Shown here: piece after piece, positions 1 to 9,227 of the stretch
Layout of the letters: each line of letters begins with the position of its first letter
Position numbering within the stretch: the first letter of the stretch is position 1
From: Pomphorhynchus laevis
Taxonomy: Eukaryota; Acanthocephala; Palaeacanthocephala; Echinorhynchida; Pomphorhynchidae
Assembly: GCA_012934845.2 (NCBI GenBank)
Contig: WNNJ02002572.1
Span: forward strand, 1-64,000
DNA: 64,000 bases
Direction: 5' to 3'
Translations under genes and position numbers: made by a program
The notes under the pieces: generated by a model
What the model saw: the letters and a program-made list of their open reading frames with translations, nothing else
The model's database searches: none
Told to the model about the DNA's origin: nothing

Positions 1-3
1 GAT

Positions 4-933
4 ATAAAACACTATTTCAGTATTAATTCTACAAAAGAATTTTTAGAACAGACAAAAGGAATAAATTTTCAAAATATAAATACATACGATTTTAGTACGC
101 TTTATACAAATCTAGATTTAGTAGATATTAAAGAAGCGTTAGTAAAATTAATTAATCTTATATTCGGAAAAAGATATACATATATATGTTATAATAATTA
201 TAACGCCTATCTAACAAAAATTAAACCATCAAATAAATATAAATATATGGATAAAATTGAATTAATAGAATCCTTAAATATTTTGATAAATCAAAATTAT
301 TTAAAAGTAGGGACATCTATATTTAGACAAGTAAAAGGTGTTCCAATGGGTGGTAATAGTAGCCCAATTATAGCTGACTTGTTTTTAAGCTTTATAGAAT
401 ATGAATTTGTTCATAACTGTGTAAAAACTAAATCTAAACAATATAAATATATGAAATATATGTTTCGATACATTGATGATATATGTGTATTTAATTCTAA
501 TAATTTTTATTCAATTAGTGAGCACATTTATCCAGAAAGCCTTATTCTTAACAAAACCAATATTAATGATAAAGAAGGTGTATATCTAGATATGAACATT
601 AAATTAACATTAACTAAAACTACTATTAATTTATATCGTAAAGATGACATATTTAAATTTACAAGAAACATATTTTTGCATGAGCATTCATGCATACCAT
701 ATAATATAAAATATAATACATTAAATAATGAAATTTTAAGAATTGCAACAATTTGTAATGATATTGGCTTTCTTAAAAATCATTTAAATAATTTAATAGA
801 TACATATTTTAAACTAGGTTACTATAAAAATAACATCAAGCAGAAAATAGTAAAATATATAAATCAACACAATAATATAAAGAATAAATTTAAACTCTTA
901 AGTGGCAAATTTTTATGGATGAATAATAAATAA
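4..933 (+). CDS. Reverse transcriptase, C-terminal part, of the upstream PLE copy (partial)
   Basis: This is the visible end of a PLE polyprotein and corresponds to residues 596-904 of the ORF at 1736-4450. It has RT motif A (DFSTLYTNL), motif B (GVPMGG) and motif C (YIDD), then a basic, Asn/Lys/Ile-rich tail and a TAA stop. The frame is open from the window edge, so no real start codon is visible. The ATG at 247 is an internal methionine. The nuclease half would lie to the left if this copy is full length. The one change I noticed inside the ORF (att for ata) is silent. Confidence 0.85.
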   Translation: MKHYFSINSTKEFLEQTKGINFQNINTYDFSTLYTNLDLVDIKEALVKLINLIFGKRYTYICYNNYNAYLTKIKPSNKYKYMDKIELIESLNILINQNYLKVGTSIFRQVKGVPMGGNSSPIIADLFLSFIEYEFVHNCVKTKSKQYKYMKYMFRYIDDICVFNSNNFYSISEHIYPESLILNKTNINDKEGVYLDMNIKLTLTKTTINLYRKDDIFKFTRNIFLHEHSCIPYNIKYNTLNNEILRIATICNDIGFLKNHLNNLIDTYFKLGYYKNNIKQKIVKYINQHNNIKNKFKLLSGKFLWMNNK

Positions 934-1308
934 TATACTTTGCATTAGAATAAGATACTAGATAGTTATTTCAGAGGAAATACATCATTAGCATGTATTT
1001 GGCCCCGCTGCTATGTTGGGTAGAGGAGTTAGGGGCCGAAACCTGATAGCATAGCAGTTCCTCCTGATGACCTCTAATTCTTATTCTGATACAACGTCTG
1101 TTATTTATTAGTCAATTCATAAAAATGACGTTTATTTTAAATTTTATTTTTTATTTTTATTTTTTAACTTGATTAAAATTATAGAAAATCTAAAAACAAT
1201 TATTAATTTTATTATTTAATTATTAAATTTTGATTTAGCATTATTATGTTTTGTTTATTTTATAATTATATAACAATACGTAGACTCAGTTAGCTGATTT
1301 AATTTGTT
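934..1308 (+). other. PLE 3' untranslated region with a predicted folded RNA domain (copy 1)
   Basis: The region after the stop holds nested complementary segments. The outer arms TTGCATTAGAATAAGA and TCTTATTCTGATACAA pair over about 16 bp with one C-A mismatch. Inside are GAGGAA/TTCCTC, the hairpin AAATACAT/ATGTATTT, and two interleaved stems, GGCCCC/GGGGCC and CTGCTATG/CATAGCAG, which would make a pseudoknot. GAAAC and CTGATGA boxes sit in the last third. Below this domain (about 944-1093) the region is plain AT-rich. A role in RT recognition or RNA processing is inference. Confidence 0.6.
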
Positions 1309-1439
1309 CTACTGACATGTTATTATTGACCTGTGGACTTTGTTTTCCCGGTAATATGACCTCTGTCAGAAATACTGAAACTATGTATTATTGGTTACGA
1401 CTTTACTATTATTTTTTCTTATTTTCAAACAAGCATGAA

Positions 1440-1735
1440 TTATTAATTCTTAAAAAAGGGAGAAGTTTGCATCCCAAGGTGTTTACACTTTAAAATGTAA
1501 ACTGCTTCACGTGATCACGTTTAAGAGACCAGGTAATGGCCAATAGCTAGGTCGCGTAGCGCGTGGAGTGAAGGTGGTAGATCTTTATAGATCTTGTTCC
1601 AGCCTGCAACCGCCTTAAGCAGGGCAGCCCCCTGTCAGATGCTGCTGGATGGCCCGTTGTAAGTTTAGTCTGAGTCAACTAAACTAGGTGGCGACACCGA
1701 AAAAGCAACGTTAAAAATTATGACTTAAAAGTTAC
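1440..1735 (+). promoter_or_regulatory. GC-richer, potentially structured PLE leader
   Basis: The 300 bases before the ORF are clearly richer in G and C than the rest of the element and contain several local foldings. These are the palindrome ACGTGATCACGT (1509-1520), AGATC/GATCT around 1580, an AGTTTAGT/ACTAAACT hairpin around 1666, and GGTG-GCGA-CACC with a GNRA-type loop around 1690. Several short ATGs lie upstream of the ORF start. The position suits an internal promoter or a translation-initiation structure, but neither is shown. Confidence 0.45.
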
Positions 1736-4450
1736 ATGTACTCAACAATATTGGAAAAATACGTAAGTACTAATGATTTCAATTTTAGATCTTTTAAATG
1801 TAACAGAAAAAATTGTATAGTTTGTGATGTTATAAATAATAATAATTGTATCGTAAGTAATACGACAAACAAATGTTTTTCATTAAATATTAATAATAAT
1901 TGTAACTGCAATACCGCAGGTGTAGTGTATCTAATACAATGCACATGTGGATTGCAATATATAGGAAAAACATATCAAATGTTAAAAACTAGGTTTAGGC
2001 AACACATATATAATATACAGCATAATAGTCAAACTATATTTCATAAACATATGAGATTAATAGGACATGATATTAAAAACTGTAAATTATTTATTTTAGA
2101 ACATATTATCGAAGAAAACATTTCTATATTAAATCAAAAACTATTAGAAAAAGAAGATTTTTGGATTAAAACGCTTAATTCCATGTACCCATTAGGATTG
2201 AATGACGTGGTACAAGGAATTGGCAGAAGTAGTATAATACATAATAAACAACTATATTATAATAATCCGGTTAAACGCAAACCAAGAAGTCATGGTGATA
2301 AAAGGAATAGGAAAAATAGAGTTAAAAATATTAAAAAAGATATGTATATAAATGAACAATTAGAAATATTAAAACAACTTTTAAGTGATAATAAGCTAAA
2401 AGATCTTTATGTAAATATAAGAAGTTTTTCTAAAGATATCATATGTTCAATAAATCAAAAATTAATTAACGACTATGATAGGCTAAGTTGTATAATAGAC
2501 AGTTATTGTAATACAAAATACTATAATCGTACAATAAATGTAAATAATAACAATAGAAAATATACATTAACCATAAACTTCATTAATAAATGTATAGATA
2601 ACATAAATATAGCCGGACTTTTAAATAATTCTAAAAGTAAAGAAATAATAGGGTCAGATTTAAGTAAATATATTCCTAAAATAAGGTATAAACTCCTACC
2701 ACCATTAGGACGAAAAATTTGTAATTATAATAAAGAATTAAAATCAATATGTAACGATAATATTAGAAACATAATGGAAACAGAATGCAATTGTAAAAGT
2801 CTTAGTTTTGATAAAATAAATGAACATATATGTACCCATAATCTAGAATTAATTGAAAATTGTGAATTAAGAAAGCTGCTATCGAAAGGGTATAAATATA
2901 GATTAAATAACAACAACGACAAAAATAAAATATACAGTTCGTTATATAATAACTTAAATGATTACTTTAGTAAGCTGATTAATAGTGAAAGCTCGAATAT
3001 ATCTAAGATAAAAATTTGGAAAGATTATATATTTGATAAAATTAAAAATAAAATGAAAATAACAAACAATTATAAAAGGAAAGATAAAATTAATAAAGAT
3101 ATGTATAAAGAACTTACTAAATTAAAGGATAACTATATAATAACAACTATTGATAAAGCTAGTAATAACTTTGTCTTCATATGTAAAAAGCTTTATTATG
3201 ATATACTAATGAAAGAGGTTAATTCTAATGATTTAAATGTAAATCCAGCATATGAACGTAGTGAGTTGAGTTTAGAATCAATTATTACAAGTCACTGTTC
3301 TATAATGGATAAAAAGGGTATAAAGGTTGAATTAGATAATAAAACTATACCTATATTATATTGGAATCCAAAATTACATAAAAATCCAATAAAACCTAGG
3401 TTCATATGTAGTGCGTTTAAATGTACATTAAAACCACTTTCTGTTTATATGAATAAAATGCTTAAAGTAATTAAAGCACATTTTAAAAAATATTGCAAGG
3501 TAATCGAAATTAATACTGGTATAAAACACTATTTCAGTATTAATTCTACAAAAGAATTTTTAGAACAGACAAAAGGAATAAATTTTCAAAATATAAATAC
3601 ATACGATTTTAGTACGCTTTATACAAATCTAGATTTAGTAGATATTAAAGAAGCGTTAGTAAAATTAATTAATCTTATATTCGGAAAAAGATATACATAT
3701 ATATGTTATAATAATTATAACGCCTATCTAACAAAAATTAAACCATCAAATAAATATAAATATATGGATAAAATTGAATTAATAGAATCCTTAAATATTT
3801 TGATAAATCAAAATTATTTAAAAGTAGGGACATCTATATTTAGACAAGTAAAAGGTGTTCCAATGGGTGGTAATAGTAGCCCAATTATAGCTGACTTGTT
3901 TTTAAGCTTTATAGAATATGAATTTGTTCATAACTGTGTAAAAACTAAATCTAAACAATATAAATATATGAAATATATGTTTCGATACATTGATGATATA
4001 TGTGTATTTAATTCTAATAATTTTTATTCAATTAGTGAGCACATTTATCCAGAAAGCCTTATTCTTAACAAAACCAATATTAATGATAAAGAAGGTGTAT
4101 ATCTAGATATGAACATTAAATTAACATTAACTAAAACTACTATTAATTTATATCGTAAAGATGACATATTTAAATTTACAAGAAACATATTTTTGCATGA
4201 GCATTCATGCATACCATATAATATAAAATATAATACATTAAATAATGAAATTTTAAGAATTGCAACAATATGTAATGATATTGGCTTTCTTAAAAATCAT
4301 TTAAATAATTTAATAGATACATATTTTAAACTAGGTTACTATAAAAATAACATCAAGCAGAAAATAGTAAAATATATAAATCAACACAATAATATAAAGA
4401 ATAAATTTAAACTCTTAAGTGGCAAATTTTTATGGATGAATAATAAATAA
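1736..4450 (+). CDS. PLE polyprotein: N-terminal GIY-YIG endonuclease plus reverse transcriptase (904 aa)
   Basis: A single protein that would nick DNA and copy its RNA at the nick. Residues 22-70 hold a cysteine-rich zinc-binding-like segment (CNRKNCIVC, then CNC and CTC). The GIY-YIG core follows: VVY at 63-65, YIG at 75-77, a candidate catalytic Arg at 86-88 and a candidate Glu near 138-140 before FWI. A basic stretch near 175-200 could be a nuclear localisation signal. RT motifs are DKASNN (about 473), YWNPKLHK, DFSTLYTNL (about 624), GVPMGG (707) and YIDD (751-754), all with catalytic aspartates present. The first ATG after an upstream in-frame stop is used. Codon use is strongly AT-biased. 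No disabling change is visible. Confidence 0.9.
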   Translation: MYSTILEKYVSTNDFNFRSFKCNRKNCIVCDVINNNNCIVSNTTNKCFSLNINNNCNCNTAGVVYLIQCTCGLQYIGKTYQMLKTRFRQHIYNIQHNSQTIFHKHMRLIGHDIKNCKLFILEHIIEENISILNQKLLEKEDFWIKTLNSMYPLGLNDVVQGIGRSSIIHNKQLYYNNPVKRKPRSHGDKRNRKNRVKNIKKDMYINEQLEILKQLLSDNKLKDLYVNIRSFSKDIICSINQKLINDYDRLSCIIDSYCNTKYYNRTINVNNNNRKYTLTINFINKCIDNINIAGLLNNSKSKEIIGSDLSKYIPKIRYKLLPPLGRKICNYNKELKSICNDNIRNIMETECNCKSLSFDKINEHICTHNLELIENCELRKLLSKGYKYRLNNNNDKNKIYSSLYNNLNDYFSKLINSESSNISKIKIWKDYIFDKIKNKMKITNNYKRKDKINKDMYKELTKLKDNYIITTIDKASNNFVFICKKLYYDILMKEVNSNDLNVNPAYERSELSLESIITSHCSIMDKKGIKVELDNKTIPILYWNPKLHKNPIKPRFICSAFKCTLKPLSVYMNKMLKVIKAHFKKYCKVIEINTGIKHYFSINSTKEFLEQTKGINFQNINTYDFSTLYTNLDLVDIKEALVKLINLIFGKRYTYICYNNYNAYLTKIKPSNKYKYMDKIELIESLNILINQNYLKVGTSIFRQVKGVPMGGNSSPIIADLFLSFIEYEFVHNCVKTKSKQYKYMKYMFRYIDDICVFNSNNFYSISEHIYPESLILNKTNINDKEGVYLDMNIKLTLTKTTINLYRKDDIFKFTRNIFLHEHSCIPYNIKYNTLNNEILRIATICNDIGFLKNHLNNLIDTYFKLGYYKNNIKQKIVKYINQHNNIKNKFKLLSGKFLWMNNK

Positions 4451-4825
4451 TATACTTTGCATTAGAATAAGATACTAGATAGTTATTTCAGAGGAAATAC
4501 ATCATTAGCATGTATTTGGCCCCGCTGCTATGTTGGGTAGAGGAGTTAGGGGCCGAAACCTGATAGCATAGCAGTTCCTCCTGATGACCTCTAATTCTTA
4601 TTCTGATACAACGTCTGTTATTTATTAGTCAATTCATAAAAATGACGTTTATTTTAAATTTTATTTTTTATTTTTATTTTTTAACTTGATTAAAATTATA
4701 GAAAATCTAAAAACAATTATTAATTTTATTATTTAATTATTAAATTTTGATTTAGCATTATTATGTTTTGTTTATTTTATAATTATATAACAATACGTAG
4801 ACTCAGTTAGCTGATTTAATTTATA
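4451..4825 (+). other. PLE 3' untranslated region with a predicted folded RNA domain (copy 2)
   Basis: Essentially identical to 934-1308. The folded part is about 4461-4610. Related but diverged versions stand alone at about 20740-20915 and, more weakly, about 51590-51715. In those, the GAAAC and CTGATGA boxes are kept while the surroundings have changed. The preserved boxes suggest a functional RNA element rather than neutral sequence. Confidence 0.6.
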
Positions 4826-5345
4826 TCATTTAAAATTTTATATTTATATAACATAAATTATGTTTGCAATCTATTGTGTAAAATGCTTTGGTTTTCTCTA
4901 TTTTGTTATTTAATTTCTTTATTTTTATTGTTTTGTTATAAATACATAATAGAATATGAAAGAAATGAATTATTTTTCTTCCATATGCGAAATATGGAAG
5001 AAATGAATGATCTGGATCAATAAATTTCGTCTACAGGTGACAATTCAAACCAGGTTAGGGGACTTTCTTGTTTATTTAATAGAGATAAATAATTTTGTTA
5101 TGAATACATATGTGTTGTACTTTGTTGTACATTTTTTGTGTTTTTGTTTCATTGTTGTGTTTTGTTTGCTTCGGTCCCTACAGACAAAAATGTTACAAGG
5201 ACAAGTATTAGCAACGATTTTGATTCCAGCATCATTGTACAAACCGACAAGAAACTTTATTTATGTAATTTTTTATTTTTTATGTTAATTTTGTTAAGAT
5301 GCTTGTAGGTACTAGCGAAATATCAAAATGATTTTTCTTGTCGTT
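4826..5345 (+). repeat. Foldback-family repeat, copy next to the PLE
   Basis: About 4830-4945 is the reverse complement of about 17690-17800. About 5100-5340 is similar to 18880-19000 on the same strand and to 59094-59345 on the opposite strand. A 12-bp perfect stem with a 5-nt loop lies at 4975-5003 (arms TTTCTTCCATAT and ATATGGAAGAAA). The right end (about 5310-5335, AGCGAAATATCAAAATGAT) resembles the arm of the MITE family seen at 20918 and elsewhere. A 93-codon frame (5007-5288) belongs to the repeat, and I do not consider it a gene. Confidence 0.7.
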
Positions 5346-6340
5346 CAACAATACCTGATTGTTTTTGGAAAATTAAAAAAATGTGCTTTTGAGAAAAGGT
5401 TAAACAACCACTAAATGGGTTGGTTAACACAACTCTGTAATTTATATTTTGCGATAATTATGAATCTTAAAATTTTCGTAATTTAAAATTTGGTAGATTT
5501 AACGTGATTAAAATAAAATGTACTGTATGTTATTGAAAACATACAATAATTAACTATAGAAATTATAAAATATTATTCTATGTCATATTATTGATACATT
5601 TTTAAGACAAAGTAACACAAGCTAAAACGAGTTGATTTTTATAACATTCATAGTTCTAATAATCGAAGAGTGACGTTCGACTAAAAGTTCTACCAAAGAT
5701 CCACTAAAGTTTGAACGTTAGTCGTGCTAACGTTCAATTTAAGAAAATAATTCAATTTGAAAATAGTTCCTTTTGCGCATATCGACTTACTTTTAAAATT
5801 TTAGCTATTGTATTATATGACTAATGCATCAGTGTTTGCGACATTCCAGCTTTTAGTTAAAAAATTTCACAAAACTTTCCTGCGAATCCTCAGACTTTAG
5901 CTCTATAATTTTTTGAAATAGATTTCATGGGCAGTTCAATTAAAAGCGTGTTAATTTTAATAACATTCTTAGTTATAAAAACTATGATTTTCATAACATT
6001 CATAGTTTTTATAATTGAAGAGCTACGTTCAACTTTAGTCAAACGTTAGTTCGACTAAAGTTCTAACTTTAGAACTTAAATCCCATAGTAGAACTTTTAT
6101 AACTACCAAATTCGAAAGTTTGGAACTATCAATACGAACATTTTACGAGTCAGTATTATCCGATGTAGATAAACTTAACGAGCTAAGGGGCGTGTTAGCG
6201 ACAAATTAGAGATGCGAGAAACCAAGACTCGTAATTGACTATGCAGCTACAATATACAATATTAGTGACCATTTGCTCTAAAGAATCGTAAATCGATACC
6301 CAATTCTTAGTATTTAGCAAACTTGATTTACCATCAAAAT
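5346..6340. other. Non-coding spacer with internal and dispersed repeats
   Basis: No credible ORF. Two imperfect direct repeats start with ATAACATTCATAGTT (about 5640-5700 and 5996-6060). A 9-bp-stem hairpin, GAACGTTAG/CTAACGTTC, lies near 5712-5734. About 5745-5855 is the reverse complement, diverged, of about 15430-15540, so this segment is itself a dispersed repeat. The rest is unassigned. Confidence 0.5.
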
Positions 6341-6600
6341 ATCATTAAAATCAACATTACAACCATCTGAATCTCATGGCTTATTATTTCGAAAATTTTC
6401 AGTAACCCATGTAGATTTATTAATGATCTAACTGTTTCTTAATGTGTAGCCTGTCAAATCAAAATAGAGAATGTTGAATCGGCATTTGCATATCTCGATG
6501 ATCTTATGTTATGTAGAAGCGTGCTTGATGATTATAATCTTTAAATAAATTACTCGAATTTATCAGCAATTATAGCACTGATTTCTGACAAGTTGCAAGT
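6340..6600 (+). pseudogene. Decayed gypsy-like reverse transcriptase fragment
   Basis: One frame near 6490-6545 reads AFAYLDDLMLCRSVLDDYNL. This matches the YxDD box and following residues of Ty3/gypsy-type RTs, in which FAYLDDI is common. Upstream, a frame near 6400-6450 reads RFINDL, like the conserved RFIND-type segment that precedes that box. Stops and frame changes interrupt everything around it. No LTRs, protease or integrase were recognised with confidence, so this is an old relic with uncertain limits. Confidence 0.45.
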
Positions 6601-7962
6601 TTTCAATATTAAAAACAATGATATAGTTTGTAACTGGATGAAAAAATGCGACCTGATAATGAACACATAAAACTATTACGTTAGCTGCTACAACCTAAAT
6701 TTCAGCCAGAATTACGAACACTACTATTCGTTGTAACATATCATTTAAGCTGAATGGGAAATTACCCAAAAGGAGTAAATGCCAACAATTCACGCTAAGT
6801 AATTTTAGTTCAATGAGAACAATTTACCCTCTGCACTGATTTTAATAAAACATTCAACTCTATTCATAAATTGGATAAGTTGTACAGTTATTTCTACTGT
6901 TGATCCTTTGTAAATGCAAACAGCGGAAACATTTGCTTCCAATTATGTTTGGAAGGTTGACAAGGTTGACGACTTGTGAAATATATTAAAATTACTTTCG
7001 TCAACGATACAGAGTCACTCGTTTATAGAAAATGAAGTACAAAGAGTTCTTTTCGGCTGAAGATTTATCGTTTGGTTAATTTGTATTGCTGGCATATCAA
7101 TGAAAAGTTTCTTTTATTTTTAACAATATATCCAAGCCAAATAATTAACCAAAAGATTATAAGACAGCGAGTGCAACACCAATACGAATGCACGGAATTC
7201 ATAAGTAGTGTTCTCCTATCCCACTTTCTCGGCGGGAACGGCATTCTACGTCCCCACCATCTCAACACATGACTTGGATTTTTTTTGTTGGTCATGTAAT
7301 CGTGAGCTGTCATGCATTTGCCATGTAAAAATAATTCCTTTTTTATGTTTAAGACCTCTTTTCGTTCTAAATTTGAACTTCACATAAATACGCAACACTT
7401 TAAAGTGTTGCGTATTCTTTGACTAGTTTAGAAAATCCGAATCACCATATGTAAAGCCACTATGCTATCACAAAGGTTAAAGCATTAAATCGCGGTCGTT
7501 TAATGATATTATAAAGCAAAAGCTCACGTTATACTAAATCCTCGCTTTTTTAACCGTTCAACATCCAAGATCATCAGAACAACCCAACCGTTTAAAAGGA
7601 TATTCATGAATTTCGAAGGTCAACTGTCAATGTGAAACAAAACTGATGCATTAGTATAATTGAAAAGGAATATTTTTGGGTTTTTATTTGCATGTACGAA
7701 ATGATTGCAAATACTACAATAAAATGATTAAAAAGCCTTTAATAAATAAACTATTATCGAATCAAAATAAAAAAAACGAAAAAATTACAAGATAGATGTG
7801 CATTTACGTTCATCACAATGCAAATAAAGATTTAAAGTTTTTACTTGTTGTCGCTACAAAATAACTGTCCACATGCAAACTGAGTGTAACATATATAGAA
7901 ATAAACCAAAGCGTTACCGCAACATAGTGTTAGTGAACAATCAATAGAGTTTTACCGACAGT
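6601..7962. other. Non-coding spacer with a 30-bp perfect palindrome
   Basis: No convincing gene. It may include more of the decayed gypsy-like element, since 7190-7260 is GC-richer than its surroundings. The palindrome AATACGCAACACTTT plus its complement occupies 7387-7416 with no spacer. About 7300-7345 contains TGCATTTGCC followed by an A-rich stretch, resembling the 3' terminal repeats of the L2-like LINE at 49854-50020. Positions 7954-7962 (ACCGACAGT) are the left target duplication of LINE-A. Confidence 0.5.
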
Positions 7963-7987
7963 ATCACACAAAAGTTTTGATCGCAAA

Positions 7988-9193
7988 ATGAGTAAATTTA
8001 GCATGTCGGAGCGTTCAAAGAACTCAATGAAAACTAATTTTCCTGCCAATGCAATAAACGAGGTAAGTGGAGATTTAGGTTCTCTTGAATATATTCAGGA
8101 GGGTGAACTTCCCCCGGTACCAAAATTATCCAACCTGGTGATTATCAGACTTTTGGTGCCTCTGGAAAGGCAGAACATGTTCAATGTTTTTATAAGAGGC
8201 TTTGCTCATCAATTTAAAAAAAGGATATTGTTCAATGCGATTAAATATTATGAATCTGAGATTAAAATCTCATTCTGCACTTCTGATCTCGCAATGTCGT
8301 ACGTAGACTACTTTAAAAAAGAGCATTCGGAACAAGGCATAATTGCTTCCAAACCAATCCTGGCAACAATAAAGATAAATAATATGCCCACATACATTTC
8401 AGAAGAAGATATATCAGCCCTAGAAACTGATTACAAAATCTCTAACGTGCGCTTTATAAAAGGGATTAAAGGCTTCCCCATTCCCGTTGCGTTCTGCAAT
8501 GCCCCGGTTGATGAAGCTCAAAAACTATCGATTTCAACATGCAATCCTTTTATGGGGTATAATTTGAGATTTTCAATAATCGAAACCGACTCACTAACGT
8601 ACCCTCACTGCAACAATTGTCATCAGTGGGGGCATTGGTCCACTGGATGTTCTTTACCACATAAGTGCGGCGTGTGTGGTACAACTGATATACATCCTAA
8701 GAAGTGCGAAAGTAAGCCATTTTGCGCAAACTGCGGTGGTGAGCACCCCGCATGGTCAAAAAAATGTAAAATCTTTAAGGCGTACCAAAAGAGACACAGG
8801 GGTGTAACAGCAAAACTGACTAGCTTCGTGGAAGCTGTATCGTCTAACAAGAATGACGACAGGATGCCGGACACAGAAATTCTTAAACTTATTGAAAAGC
8901 AGCATCAGGCATCAATGATTCAACTTGAAAAATTGGTCCAAAAATTGGTGGGTCAATTAGCGGAATCCTTCCGTTCTCCTCCTTCTGGGAAGACCAACAA
9001 TATTAAGAAGCCACCAAAATCTAAGAAACGAAACGGGTCAGCGCTAAGCATAGCCGCTCTGAAGCTTGCTCGGAAGGATTCGATTTGGGCTATGGCTAAC
9101 GAGGGAAATGAAGATATCGCCCGTGGGCAAGCGACTCCATTTGTCGTGACGGGAAGCGGTAAAGGCGACTTTTCCGCCTCTAGTTGCGACTAG
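7988..9193 (+). CDS. LINE-A ORF1: gag-like zinc-knuckle protein (401 aa)
   Basis: An RNA-binding chaperone of the LINE ribonucleoprotein, by analogy with other LINE ORF1 proteins. Three zinc-knuckle-like motifs are seen: C208-x2-C-x4-H-x4-C221 (CNNCHQWGHWSTGC), C227-x2-C-x5-H-x3-C240 and C246-x2-C-x3-H-x6-C260. The roughly 120 residues before them match the second part of the ORF1 relics at 27645 and 57193, and resemble the PRE_C2HC-like region found before such knuckles. The C-terminal third is basic and low in complexity. The frame is intact. The start is the first ATG, 25 bp after the target duplication. It ends 34 bp before ORF2. Confidence 0.87.
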   Translation: MSKFSMSERSKNSMKTNFPANAINEVSGDLGSLEYIQEGELPPVPKLSNLVIIRLLVPLERQNMFNVFIRGFAHQFKKRILFNAIKYYESEIKISFCTSDLAMSYVDYFKKEHSEQGIIASKPILATIKINNMPTYISEEDISALETDYKISNVRFIKGIKGFPIPVAFCNAPVDEAQKLSISTCNPFMGYNLRFSIIETDSLTYPHCNNCHQWGHWSTGCSLPHKCGVCGTTDIHPKKCESKPFCANCGGEHPAWSKKCKIFKAYQKRHRGVTAKLTSFVEAVSSNKNDDRMPDTEILKLIEKQHQASMIQLEKLVQKLVGQLAESFRSPPSGKTNNIKKPPKSKKRNGSALSIAALKLARKDSIWAMANEGNEDIARGQATPFVVTGSGKGDFSASSCD

Positions 9194-9227
9194 GTGGAGG
9201 GCGTCCCACTTCGGTAACACTTACGCA

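Larger units (their letters stand above)
1..1308 (+). mobile_element. Upstream tandem copy of the Penelope-like element (3' part)
   Basis: This stretch matches 3518-4825 of the next copy without indels. I noticed only about two substitutions, at position 2 and near position 755. It contains the end of the RT ORF and the whole 3' untranslated region, and is joined at about 1308/1309 to the 5' end of the next copy. Head-to-tail copies, often with a truncated upstream one (the pLTR), are typical of Penelope-like elements. The copy runs off the left edge, so it may be truncated or complete. The near identity points to recent insertion or homogenisation. Confidence 0.9.
1309..4825 (+). mobile_element. 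Complete Penelope-like element with N-terminal GIY-YIG nuclease
   Basis: The unit runs from the junction with the upstream copy to the point where the two copies stop matching (about 4825). It has a 427-bp leader, one uninterrupted 904-codon ORF and a 375-bp 3' region. Most Penelope-like elements place the GIY-YIG nuclease after the RT. Here it comes first, as in the described permuted Naiad/Chlamys-type PLEs, and this element most likely belongs near Naiad. The intact frame and near-identical neighbour suggest a young, possibly active element. Downstream it abuts the foldback-type repeat at 4826. Confidence 0.85.

Noticed and set aside
934-1093. Canonical hammerhead ribozyme in the PLE 3' region
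   Set aside because: GAAAC and CTGATGA are present but in the wrong order for types I and III. A type II reading gives a plausible stem III and stem II but no proper stem I, so I report a folded domain only.
5007-5288. 93-codon ORF as a membrane protein gene
   Set aside because: It lies inside the foldback repeat, and related frames in other copies differ in start and end. Hydrophobicity follows from T-rich sequence.
7065-7313. Opposed 82- and 66-codon ORFs
   Set aside because: Overlapping frames without motifs in a region that is probably decayed gypsy-like sequence.
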